Shown: positions 49,895-59,869, counted from the stretch's first letter. The stretch is DNA of 64,000 nucleotides from Lachnospiraceae bacterium (GCA_029008875.1 JAQXJP010000035.1:186001-250000); one strand, 5' to 3'. Translations and numbers: made by a program. Notes: generated by a model not told the origin, from the sequence alone.

Positions 49895-50748
49895 TTATAT
49901 TTCCTTCCCATGTAAAATTTCATTTTCTACATTTGTTAGCAACTTAATGCCCGCTAATTGTAAATTGTCAATTTCCCCATGTTCATATAAGTCAATAAAA
50001 TACTTTTCCCTAAGTCCTGATTTGTCATACAAAATTCCTAATTCCCATGAACACCAAGGTCTTATATAGTAATTCCCGCCAATTTTCAACTCACTATTAG
50101 GAGTTCGTAGAAACACCAAATTTTCGGATTCATTTAATGCTTTATGTAACTTTTTCTTTAATAAAATACCCTCCTCTTCTTTTCCATTATTCATCCAATC
50201 TACGAATAGATAAATATTGTATTTTTGAAAGAAAAAAACAGCGCTATTGTATACAATTTGTCTTCATATGCATATGAGAGAAACACTTGCTTCTTTTTTA
50301 TATAATTTGCTTCTAAATATTTTTTGTATGCATTTCTTTTATATTCATTAAGATTCCAATCGTCATCTTCAAAAATTGATTTATTCTGTTTGACTATGTC
50401 TTCTATTATTCCGTCATTAAAATCACTTAATGCTTTTATCAATGCATTAAATCGATTAGGCAGTTTTTTCTTTCTGTTTTCTATTGAAATCAATTCGCTT
50501 AATAGTTTTCCATAATTTGGAATATTCCTTGCTTCTTCTAAATTATATCCTTCGTCAACTATCATCTGAAGGGCATTAAAAAACGCTGCTTCTCGATCTT
50601 CCAATACATTTTCCCGCAAAAAAAGTGGCTCGATATTTCTTAGTATTCTTTCATTTAGAGCAAAGAGAACTTTTATTTCCATGATTAATCTAACATTATC
50701 ACTTTGTAACAAACTCGCATATACATTTGCTCTGCCCAGTATTTCCAT
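49895..50748 (-). pseudogene. TIR-like gene split by a frameshift at a 7-nt homopolymer (ORFs 50200..50748 and 49895..50194)
   Basis: QVFLSYAYEDKLYTIALFF | -1 | FQKYNIYLFVDWMNNGKEEEGILLKKKLHKALNESENLVFLRTP...RPWCSWELGILYDKS; junction at A7 (plus strand) 50232-50238. Confidence 0.78.
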
Positions 50749-50794
50749 AGTCTTATCCTTCTTCCCTTCTTATATCTGCATACAAAAATATAAA

Positions 50795-50925
50795 CTAAAT
50801 TTCTTTCCGAATAGTATACTCATCGATACTATTTTGCCGTTCTACTGCGCTGTCTACATATTTTGAAAAGCAAACTCCATGAACCGCATCCGGCCATCCC
50901 ACATCTAACCTCTCCTTATCACTAA
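50795..50925 (-). pseudogene. Short coding remnant or small ORF upstream of the TIR operon
   Basis: Minus strand ..SDKERLDVGWPDAVHGVCFSKYVDSAVERQNSIDEYTIRKEI*; AAGGAGAGG precedes a possible GTG start. Confidence 0.3.
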
Positions 50926-50951
50926 TTATACCCCTCCCCCTCCCTCTCCCC

Positions 50952-51001
50952 TATTAGTTCTCCCCTATATTTTTGTTGGATTTTGTTAGATTTTGTTGCA
51001 A
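50952..51001 (+). promoter_or_regulatory. Orphan copy of the conserved element: TATTAGT + TTTGTTGGAT TTTGTTAGAT TTTGTTGCAA
   Basis: TATTAGT 50952, repeats at 50972/50982/50992; same 20-bp offset as elements 1 and 2, but no -10 and no regulator ORF downstream. Confidence 0.7.
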
Positions 51002-51031
51002 AAAAGGCCGCCGCATTTACGCGGCAGCCTC
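51001..51031 (-). terminator. Hairpin terminator, minus strand
   Basis: GGCTGCCGCG-TAAA-TGCGGCGGCC followed by TTTTTT on the minus strand. Confidence 0.55.
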
Positions 51032-51430
51032 ACAACTCTCCACTTATTCAAAACTCACCCCATCTCCGTCGAATCCAACAATTCATACCGCCCCGTCAAC
51101 CGTTTCTTCCATCCTTCTGTCTACGGGTTTGAATCCCATTGATGCACAAATACCCTTACCTTATCAATACGGTTTCTAATCGCAATAATGCTCTCATCTC
51201 CATAGGGTGACATGCCCAAAATTTCTCCCCACCCTATCTCTGTTCCTAAGCCAGGTTACGATTGGGGCATTGCCATTCCTCCACCTTTTCTTGCAGAATC
51301 CTTTATCGCTTCAAGCCCCGTGGCCCACAATTTTTGCATTTAAAGAATCTTCCCCGGCAATTCGCAGCAATCGAGGAAAAGAACGCGCAGCAGAAAATCT
51401 GTTACGCAATAAAAGTCAAACTTTTTCCTC

Positions 51431-51727
51431 TTATATCTCCCCCTCCATCCGTTTCACTACCCGTAGCACTTCCATTACTTCCCCCAGCACCACCGGATCC
51501 ATCACCGAACGGTTGAACAAATTGAGCGCATAAACCCGCAGTTCGCGTCCCTGAACCGGATACTTTTCCTCCATCTCCCGGGACAACTCCTCCAAGCCGC
51601 GAATAAGCTGCTCCTCCATGATAGGAATCCATGGCCTTACGTACTGTCTCGTAGCGTACACTTCCATCAGCCAACTGTATAGCGGCTGTAAACCCTGTAA
51701 TTGAACACTTTCCATCAATATACCCAT
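51431..51727 (-). CDS. Small uncharacterised protein
   Basis: MGILMESVQLQGLQPLYSWLMEVYATRQYVRPWIPIMEEQLIRGLEELSREMEEKYPVQGRELRVYALNLFNRS...; GGGAGG upstream; homologous remnant at 40921-41080. Confidence 0.6.
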   Translation of the reverse strand: MGILMESVQLQGLQPLYSWLMEVYATRQYVRPWIPIMEEQLIRGLEELSREMEEKYPVQGRELRVYALNLFNRSVMDPVVLGEVMEVLRVVKRMEGEI

Positions 51728-51917
51728 CACATATACCTCCCATATGTAAAAACCCACTTCCACAATGGTATTATACAGTATATATTTTGTCGAAAAATGT
51801 TGTAACTTGTAGAATACCCAGCCCAATTAACTACACAAGAATCATATTTACAGAGAAAAAATTATGTGATACTGTTGACATAAGATATACAAATGACACC
51901 GGGGAGATAAAGTACAT

Positions 51918-52963
51918 ATGAAACGGATTAAATACTATGATTTGTTGAGAGTTGTTTGCTTTTGCTTCATCATTTTCTATCATATGATGGTGCAATTGAC
52001 AATAAATGGGATTTATCCTAATGAAAAAATTTCCACTTTTTATTCAAATGTAAATATGCATATTGCAACACTAGCCGTTGCAGTTTTTTTATGCTCTCAG
52101 GAGCCAGCCTTTCCTATACCACCAAAGATAATTTTGATATAAAAAAGTTTTATAAGAGACGACTTTTACGATTACTTATTCCTTTTTATGTCGTTGAAAT
52201 CTTATACTTTGCGAAAAAAGCAATCCAGGCAGGATCTATATTTGGCGTATTTTCACCGGCCATTCCTAAATGGAGGATAATTTTTACGATTCTGGGAATG
52301 GATGAATGGGTAAGCATGCACGGAATACCCACTTTTTCTCTCAGTATTGGCGAGTGGTTCCTGGGCGCATTGATTATTCTATATTTGCTGTTTCCCCTAC
52401 TTCGATACCTAATTCGAAAAAACCGCAATTTATTTTTTGTAGTAGCCACCTCAATATACATTATCATAATCTATAATTATTCATCCAATATCCCTATGCA
52501 TATGAATCTCATAATTAAAGGCTATGAATTCATTCTAGGAATGTATTTTGGTGCTTATTACACAAAATTCTCTTCAAAGTGGATGCTGATAACCATTCCT
52601 ACGGTGGTATTTTTCTTCACATCGTCCACTGCACTGAACCTGAATACTGCATTGAAAATCACATTACTGGCAGTTGCCTTTTTCGTATCATTTTCCTATT
52701 TCGAGGATTTGTTATGCAAGCATGATATAAAAATAGTTGGTGTTTTGAGTAAATACTCCTATGAATTATTTTTAGTACACCATATTGTAATTTATGAGAT
52801 TACCCCCCTGGTTCAACCGTATCTCACAGGAAACTGGGGCGTTCTTGTGTTGTTTTTCGTCCAAATTGCAATTATGGGACTATTAACAGTAATTGTTCAT
52901 TATCTTTCTGAAAAGTGCATAGGATTTTTTACATCTACCACCCAAGAGCCATTTCGCAAATAA
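51918..52963 (+). pseudogene. Acyltransferase family 3 (OatA/WecH-like) membrane protein, split by a frameshift at T7
   Basis: MKRIKYYDLLRVVCFCFIIFYHMMVQ... then frame change at 52084-52090 into MLSGASLSYTTKDNFDIKKFYKRRLLRLLIPFYVVEI...; one extra T joins the ORFs. Confidence 0.85.
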
Positions 52964-53226
52964 TTTACATTTGTTTTCTTTCGACTTATTAATACACACA
53001 TAACCAGTTCTTCAAATGACTTACCCATTTTTCGATCGATTGCCAAATAACAAACTATTTAAAAGCGGCATTTTCTTGATCCATTGAGATAGTACTCGCA
53101 ATTGAGGGTATACGTTGGATTACAAGGTCTGATTTCTATTTGACACTGAAATTTCTTCTTTGTCTAGACATGGTAATTGATAGAAGAGTTTTCCAAATTG
53201 TTCAGAGAAAATACGCACCGATTACC

Positions 53227-54153
53227 TTATCGAATTAATCTCATTACATATTCCCTCCATCTAAATATGTTACATATTTTTAAGAAGGAATCAATCATTA
53301 TTGTTACGCGATTTTTTTTATTTTTTAAGATTTTTATAGCAAAAGAAACCCTAAACTCATCCAAAATCTCTCTGCCATAATATACAATATGATATCTTGG
53401 AATATGCGGATATACCATTTTCTCTTTTAATTGTTTTCTTTGTTTTATATGGTCTTCATTATATAATTTACTTTCACTATGTGATATTGAATTTCCAACC
53501 CTATATAGAACGGTCTTCTCATCCATAAAGTATATTTTTTCCCCTTTTGAAGAAAACAATAATTTTAACGGCCAATCCTCAATATTTCTAATATCTAAAG
53601 GAATTCCTCCAAGCATAACGTATCTTTCTACATTTATAAAAAAAGTTGGTGAAAACGGCATATCACGCCTTAGCAAAAATTTATATTGCTTCTCCACCGG
53701 CATTTTCCCAAGTTCTTTTGCATATCTTAAATTATATGGATTTATCACGAGTTGTTCTCCACAATTCGAAAAAGGAATGCATTCTGAATAAACTAATGTA
53801 TCAATATTGTTTTCTTGCAAATATCGCATATTACTTTCACAACAATTCGGCATAAGTATATCATCCCCAGCGATTCCCTTCACCCATCTAGTATCACATA
53901 GTCGTAGTAAACTATCAAAACAATAACTTATTCCGTGGTTTTCTTGATTATAATTCAATATTATTTTTCCAAATCTTTCCCTATGTTTATCTATCCAATT
54001 TTCAACAATTTCAATCGTGTTGTCTTGTGAATAATCATCGTTAATTGCAAGATTTAAATTGCGATATGTCTGAGAAAAAATACTCTCTAATGTTTCAATT
54101 ATTGTATTGCTTGAATTATAACACCAAACTGCAACTGTAATATATTCGTCCAT
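53227..54153 (-). CDS. Glycosyltransferase family 2
   Basis: ITVAVWCYNSSNTIIETLESIFSQTYRNLNLAINDDYSQDNT. Confidence 0.88.
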   Translation of the reverse strand: MDEYITVAVWCYNSSNTIIETLESIFSQTYRNLNLAINDDYSQDNTIEIVENWIDKHRERFGKIILNYNQENHGISYCFDSLLRLCDTRWVKGIAGDDILMPNCCESNMRYLQENNIDTLVYSECIPFSNCGEQLVINPYNLRYAKELGKMPVEKQYKFLLRRDMPFSPTFFINVERYVMLGGIPLDIRNIEDWPLKLLFSSKGEKIYFMDEKTVLYRVGNSISHSESKLYNEDHIKQRKQLKEKMVYPHIPRYHIVYYGREILDEFRVSFAIKILKNKKNRVTIMIDSFLKICNIFRWREYVMRLIR

Positions 54154-54212
54154 AAAATACACTCTATTCCCACATAATAATCAGAAAAAAAAAGAATTGC
54201 TTACTATACTCA

Positions 54213-54611
54213 CTACTTTCCTAAATATTTAATAAATTCCTGATAATCTCTAATATAGTCTGATTCCTGATAAATATCGGATGCTAAAACCAGTAGTACT
54301 GCATCCGCCGAAAAATCAAACATTTCTCTCCAAATAGAATTTGGCACATAGAGCCCTTCATACGGAGAATCTAATAAAACTACTTTTTGTTCGTGCCCAT
54401 CGTCAAGCATAATTTTGCAATTTCCATGAACACATATTAAAATTTGCTCTAATTTCTTATGGGCGTGGAATCCTCTTCTAACACCTTTCCCTGTATCATA
54501 CATATAATACACTCGTTTTATATCAAATGGGATATCTTTTCCCTCTTCTATTGCGACTAATTGTCCCCTATCATCTCCATGTTTTTGAAATGTATACTTT
54601 GTAATATTCAT
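54213..54611 (-). CDS. FdtA/QdtA-like dTDP-4-oxo-6-deoxyhexose 3,4-ketoisomerase (cupin)
   Basis: DDRGQLVAIEEGKDIPFDIKRVYYMYDTGKGVRRGFHAHKKLEQILICVHG. Confidence 0.88.
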   Translation of the reverse strand: MNITKYTFQKHGDDRGQLVAIEEGKDIPFDIKRVYYMYDTGKGVRRGFHAHKKLEQILICVHGNCKIMLDDGHEQKVVLLDSPYEGLYVPNSIWREMFDFSADAVLLVLASDIYQESDYIRDYQEFIKYLGK

Positions 54612-54686
54612 TACCTATCCACTTCCCCCAATAATTATCTATTTAATGCTATTGCCAGTCTCTTACAACAAACCCAATACCATGTC

Positions 54687-56204
54687 CTAACCTCGTGATT
54701 TCCTAAAAATTATACTCCACAAATATGAAAACTCCTCAGTCTTACCAAAAATAAATACAATCAAAAATAAAACCGCTAAAACAGTAATTAAACCTTTAAA
54801 AACAAAAGATAACGGAGTAACATCCGTAATTATTCTAGAAAAAAACCAATTCAACACAAAATATAGCCCGCAAAAAATGAGTATGTATTTAAAATTCCGC
54901 GATTTGTATTCTTTCCCCACACTTGCGTCAACTCCAATCACCTTTTTATATACCAATCGAGTTCTCATAACCCAATTATATACATTTCCAATGAATGTTC
55001 CAACTAAAACGCCTGAAATTCCAATAGCATATGCACCGAGTATAGAAAAAACTATATTTATTATTGCACTTGTAAATAAAAACTTTTTTTGTTCCGCAAA
55101 TAGTCCAAAAGAATCCACCATTGCCCCTGCAGGAATTTGAATAACCGAAATATATTCCGATGCTATAAGAAGCCATATAAAACTAGCGTTCAAAGTATAC
55201 TCCGAACCATAAAATAATGCAACAAAATCGTCAACTAATATTATTGCAGGTAGAAGAAAAAACATCTCTATCACAAAAATTATAAATGTGTAGTTCAAGA
55301 AAATTTTCTCGGCATTTTTGCTTTTTTTTTCAGCCAGATAACTACCTATAATATTCTGAATAGGAGAGGCTATAGCTCCTAAAAGACTTTTTATAGCAAC
55401 TGTAATTGTTGTATAGTTTCCCATAATACTTACAGATGATGCCCCAATTACAGATGAAACAACGATACTATCGGTTGAATTAAAGACATATGCCGCTATT
55501 CTACCCGAGAAGATATTTTTTATATCAATGAAAACATTTTTTTTAAGTTCATTTACTGGCTTCTCTTTATGGAACCAAGGATATATTTTCTTTCTTGTTA
55601 AGAGTATTAATGTATTTGAAACAACATTATTTGCTATATCAACCAAAATATAGAGAATAATATTTCTATAAAGTACAACAATAGCTATCTTTACCATGCT
55701 AAAGAAAAGATTACAAATCAAATCTATTAGCTTTATTTTGTACTCTTTCTGATCTGCCATAAACAGCGCTCTATTATATGACATCAAATATGTTGTAGCT
55801 GTTGAAGCTGACATCAATAACCATATAATGACTATCATGTAATACGGTACAGTAATGCCCTTCAAGAAAACGCCTAAAAATGGAGTGACTAAGAGGCTAG
55901 CACAAGATATAAATAATGCAATATACTTATACATTCTTTTATATATCGTCATTATCCTGTTTACACTTACATAATCATTTTCTATTATGGGCTTAAACAA
56001 TCTATAAGTAATAACCGTTTGTATGCCCATTTCAGAAAGTGCAAGCATGCCTAGAATCTGCGAAAGAGTAGAAGTAATCCCCAAATATTCTACTCCCATT
56101 ATCTCAAGAAAAATTTTTCTATTAACAAATGAAAGTACTGTAATAACAACTTGAGACAATAATCCTATTATCCCACTCACTCTCACAATTGACTTCCTAT
56201 CCAT
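54687..56204 (-). CDS. Polysaccharide flippase-like membrane protein
   Basis: VSGIIGLLSQVVITVLSFVNRKIFLEIMGVEYLGITS..., many TM segments. Confidence 0.85.
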   Translation of the reverse strand: MDRKSIVRVSGIIGLLSQVVITVLSFVNRKIFLEIMGVEYLGITSTLSQILGMLALSEMGIQTVITYRLFKPIIENDYVSVNRIMTIYKRMYKYIALFISCASLLVTPFLGVFLKGITVPYYMIVIIWLLMSASTATTYLMSYNRALFMADQKEYKIKLIDLICNLFFSMVKIAIVVLYRNIILYILVDIANNVVSNTLILLTRKKIYPWFHKEKPVNELKKNVFIDIKNIFSGRIAAYVFNSTDSIVVSSVIGASSVSIMGNYTTITVAIKSLLGAIASPIQNIIGSYLAEKKSKNAEKIFLNYTFIIFVIEMFFLLPAIILVDDFVALFYGSEYTLNASFIWLLIASEYISVIQIPAGAMVDSFGLFAEQKKFLFTSAIINIVFSILGAYAIGISGVLVGTFIGNVYNWVMRTRLVYKKVIGVDASVGKEYKSRNFKYILIFCGLYFVLNWFFSRIITDVTPLSFVFKGLITVLAVLFLIVFIFGKTEEFSYLWSIIFRKSRG

Positions 56205-56220
56205 TTTTTTAGTCCTATAA

Positions 56221-56961
56221 CTACATTTTTTTAAAACAGAATAACCCGCAGTCATACTCTCCAAGTTCTTCTGTAATCAAATCAATCGTCAATTCCTTAT
56301 TGGGAACAATAATTCTATAATTTGAGATATATGCAAAGCTAACTAATTCCATTTCTGTCAATACATTTATTATACTTTTAGGTTCAAATACTCTATGCGC
56401 ATTAAAGTATACCTCATCATGATTTGCTATTGGCACAGCCAAGTAAAAAAAACCTCCACGTTTTACCTTACTTTGTATCGACATCAAGGCTTTTTCCCAT
56501 GCATATGGATCAATACTATCCCCATATCGTCCAAGTCCAAAATGTTCTATCGCGTGTAATGAAGAAATACTCCCTATAGAGTTGTCCTGTATTTCATTCA
56601 GCGATGTTGCATCTGTTTGCACAAATTTCAAATTAGGGATTTCTATCGGAAAAGGTCTTATATCTAAAAGCGTTACACTTCTTCCTGCAGATAATAATTG
56701 TGCAATAAAGCCATCTACCCTACTTCCTATATCAAAATGCATTTCAGGTCTTCTTTCATTTATTATTTTGGAAAAATATAAGTCCATTAGGAAATAATGT
56801 TGATCTGTTACCGCAGCAATCTCATCATCCTGATAAACAGGCATCATATTATATCGTTTTATTACAAATCGACTCTCCCTAAGCAAACCATTATATTTCG
56901 AAACATCATTCATAAATCGTTTTTTCATACTTATTTTTTTCGTTAATTTCGAAAGAAACAC
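56221..56961 (-). CDS. DUF268-like SAM methyltransferase-fold protein
   Basis: HFDIGSRVDGFIAQLLSAGRSVTLLDIRPFPIEIPNLKFVQTDAT...SSLHAIEHFGLGRYGD. Confidence 0.75.
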   Translation of the reverse strand: MFLSKLTKKISMKKRFMNDVSKYNGLLRESRFVIKRYNMMPVYQDDEIAAVTDQHYFLMDLYFSKIINERRPEMHFDIGSRVDGFIAQLLSAGRSVTLLDIRPFPIEIPNLKFVQTDATSLNEIQDNSIGSISSLHAIEHFGLGRYGDSIDPYAWEKALMSIQSKVKRGGFFYLAVPIANHDEVYFNAHRVFEPKSIINVLTEMELVSFAYISNYRIIVPNKELTIDLITEELGEYDCGLFCFKKM

Positions 56962-56978
56962 CTTTTTATCCCTCCCGA

Positions 56979-58670
56979 TTAGTCTGGTCTATAAAAATCC
57001 TCTATTACATCATTAGTTCTAGGCATACCTTCCATATAATAATTGTAATCTTTGACAAGATGTCCAATATCCCACACCATATATCCTAACTCGGTCGCCT
57101 CAACTGTTATGACCTTTGAAGTAGGACCTAATACTGTACATATTAGCCACTCCTTATCGTATTCTTTTATTTGATTCATTATTTTGTCAAGTTCGGTATA
57201 CGCATTTTTTTTAGGAGCTTCTAATAAACTAAATTCTGCAGCCTCTACAAAAAGATTGTGTTGATAAACTGAATATATTCCTTCACCAATAATTAATAAT
57301 ATCTTTTTCCCTTTAAATAATTTGCGGACACGCTTAAAATAATCCGAAAAGTCATATTCATCATAAGTCTGGTATAATTGTGTAATTGCTGTATCAATGT
57401 ATATTTTGTCAGGAGAAGAATGTCTATTTATTATATCACGATATTTTTTCCCAGATGATAATACAAAACTACGAACCTTTGAGGTTAACGGAAATGTTGG
57501 CTGATAGTAGAAATATGGCAAACCAACATATATATTTTCATAATTATTTTTTATAAGTTTTTGCAAGTACTCTTGTAGACCTATTTCAAATTTTTGAAAA
57601 GGAATTGACGTTCCAGTCATTATTGACAATTCTCCATCCCCAAATCTTGTAAAACTTTTAGGGTTATTTTCAAGTAATTCCAAAGTTGCTTCTGGTGACA
57701 GTATTTTCGGGCTATAATATTTTTTTGCAATATTATATATCTCTACATCTTTAGAGTTTATAAACTCATTGAAACTATCACGCCTCAAATCTATAGAAGA
57801 TAAATAAACTAGGTTTTTAAGTAGCCTTTTGCATCTTCTAATGATTTTTCCATTCCTTTTTGTTTTTGGCAATTTTGGAATCAGAATAAAATATGAAGAA
57901 TCTACATGAATAACTTTGTTTTTCTTTCTAGAAATTTTTACGATATCCAGTCTATATCCCTTTTTATTATATAAATAACTCAACGTCTCCGGATCCGTTC
58001 GCCTACTATCATCTATCGGATTGCAATGTGTGTCCTGTACTCTATTAACGGTTATTACTATTGCTTTTCCTTGTCCATCATAACAAGCCAATTTATCACG
58101 AGAAATGTATGTATCAGGTGATAGTTCAACAAACTCCTCAAAATAATTCGGATTCTTGATTTGAATCATACATTTTTCTATAATGCTCTTTACATCACAC
58201 GTTCTATATATGGTGCAATCAAGTTCCCATGGGTAATGAAAATTGTCGGCATTAATCGCATGCCAATCCCACATGCAAAAACCATCTTCATGGCATACAT
58301 TTCTTGGATAATCCACGAGATTATTTCCCAGCCTTACGGAAACTCCAAAAACATCTTCGTGATTTTTTAAGAAATTTTCCATTTCAGCAATGCAAAAATA
58401 ATCTTTAAAAACAACATCATCACATCCAAACATCATAAACTCGTCGTTACAATCACTTATCCATTTTTTCAATTGCTTTTCAAAGTCAATCTCATATATC
58501 CAATTTACCCTCGGAAAGCACCCCTTAACTTTTTCATATGATATATTATCCTTATGGGAGTATAATACAGATATTTTATCCCACTCTATTTTAGAAAACA
58601 TCATTAAACTTTCAAGGTATGCATGCAATTGCATAGGGCGATTTTTTGAAAAAACCAAGATATTACTCAC
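56979..58670 (-). CDS. Two-domain glycosyltransferase: N-terminal GT-A-like + C-terminal GT-D fold (DUF1792)
   Basis: N: ILVFSKNRPMQLHAYLESLM; C: SFTRFGDGELSIMTGTSIPFQKF...ICTVLGPTSKVITVEATELGYMVWDIGHL. Confidence 0.78.
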   Translation of the reverse strand: MSNILVFSKNRPMQLHAYLESLMMFSKIEWDKISVLYSHKDNISYEKVKGCFPRVNWIYEIDFEKQLKKWISDCNDEFMMFGCDDVVFKDYFCIAEMENFLKNHEDVFGVSVRLGNNLVDYPRNVCHEDGFCMWDWHAINADNFHYPWELDCTIYRTCDVKSIIEKCMIQIKNPNYFEEFVELSPDTYISRDKLACYDGQGKAIVITVNRVQDTHCNPIDDSRRTDPETLSYLYNKKGYRLDIVKISRKKNKVIHVDSSYFILIPKLPKTKRNGKIIRRCKRLLKNLVYLSSIDLRRDSFNEFINSKDVEIYNIAKKYYSPKILSPEATLELLENNPKSFTRFGDGELSIMTGTSIPFQKFEIGLQEYLQKLIKNNYENIYVGLPYFYYQPTFPLTSKVRSFVLSSGKKYRDIINRHSSPDKIYIDTAITQLYQTYDEYDFSDYFKRVRKLFKGKKILLIIGEGIYSVYQHNLFVEAAEFSLLEAPKKNAYTELDKIMNQIKEYDKEWLICTVLGPTSKVITVEATELGYMVWDIGHLVKDYNYYMEGMPRTNDVIEDFYRPD

Positions 58671-58684
58671 AATAACCTCCTATA

Positions 58685-59779
58685 CTAAAAATTATTCACT
58701 GTATCAACAACAAACTCTACTTGTTCATCCGTCATCCCATAATATATGGGCAAACTAAGTTCTGTCCTGCTAATCTCTTCCGCAACTGGGAAATCACCCT
58801 TTGCAAACCCAAGTTCTATATAACATTCTTGCATATGCATCGGTATCGGATAATGCTTATTTGTTCCTATTCCTGCTGCATTTAAATATTTTTCAAGTGC
58901 ATCTCTCCTTTTACATCTGATTCCAAAAATGTGCCATACCGGATTTGAATATTCTGGAACATATGGAAGAACAATTTGGGGGTTTGTAATGCCCTCGAGA
59001 TACTTCTTCGCAATTCGGCTTCTTTCTTCATTCATTTTCTTCAGATAGGGAAGTTTAGCCAAAAGAAATGCCGCCTGAATTTCATCTAGTCTCGAGTTAT
59101 TTCCCTGATAAATATGATGATATTTATAATCCGACCCATAATTTCCTAATGCTCTAACTTTATCAGCCAGTTTTCTATCATTAGTCACTGTCGCCCCCGC
59201 ATCTCCTAACGCACCTAAATTCTTACCCGGATAAAAACTAAATCCCGCCACATCTCCAAATGAGCCTACCATTTTCCCCTTGTACGTCGCCCCATGCGCC
59301 TGGGCACAATCCTCCACGATATATAAGTCATACTTTCTTGCAATCTCCATAATCGGATCCATGTCGCAAGATTGACCATATAGATGAACTGGCATAATTG
59401 CTTTTGTCTTTTCTGTTATTTTTTCTACTATAAGTGCCGGATTAATATTAAATGTTCGGATATCCGGTTCTACAAAAACAGGTGTTGCGCCAACATATGT
59501 AACAGCAAGAGCTGTGGCTATAAACGTATTTGAAGGGACAATAACTTCGTCTCCCGCCTTAATTCCAAGTGCCTTAAGTGCGAGCATCAAAGCATCTAAA
59601 CCATTACCAACTCCCACACAATATCTTACCCCACAGAACACCGAAAATGCTTTTTCAAAATCTAGGTTTTCTTTTCCTTCGATATACCAACTATTAGTAT
59701 ATACCCTCTCAAAAGCCCCCCTAAGTTCCTCATCAAGTTCTCTCTCCATTGGAATTAAACTTAAAAATGGTACGTTCAT
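58685..59779 (-). CDS. DegT/DnrJ/EryC1/StrS aminotransferase, FdtB/QdtB-like
   Basis: [25 protein letters not shown]...[15 protein letters not shown]...[14 protein letters not shown]...[17 protein letters not shown]. Confidence 0.93.
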   Translation of the reverse strand: MNVPFLSLIPMERELDEELRGAFERVYTNSWYIEGKENLDFEKAFSVFCGVRYCVGVGNGLDALMLALKALGIKAGDEVIVPSNTFIATALAVTYVGATPVFVEPDIRTFNINPALIVEKITEKTKAIMPVHLYGQSCDMDPIMEIARKYDLYIVEDCAQAHGATYKGKMVGSFGDVAGFSFYPGKNLGALGDAGATVTNDRKLADKVRALGNYGSDYKYHHIYQGNNSRLDEIQAAFLLAKLPYLKKMNEERSRIAKKYLEGITNPQIVLPYVPEYSNPVWHIFGIRCKRRDALEKYLNAAGIGTNKHYPIPMHMQECYIELGFAKGDFPVAEEISRTELSLPIYYGMTDEQVEFVVDTVNNF

Positions 59780-59869
59780 ATTTCTTCTTCCTTAATAATT
59801 AAAATTTGAAACAACTAATATGTTCTTATTGTCGTACTATTTTTTCTTTATTAAATAAAATTTCATTTA

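Noticed and set aside
51402-51743. ORF 51402..51743 (-) as a real gene
   Set aside because: It overlaps 51431..51727 in another frame and is glycine-rich and repetitive; the 51431 frame has the better composition and RBS.
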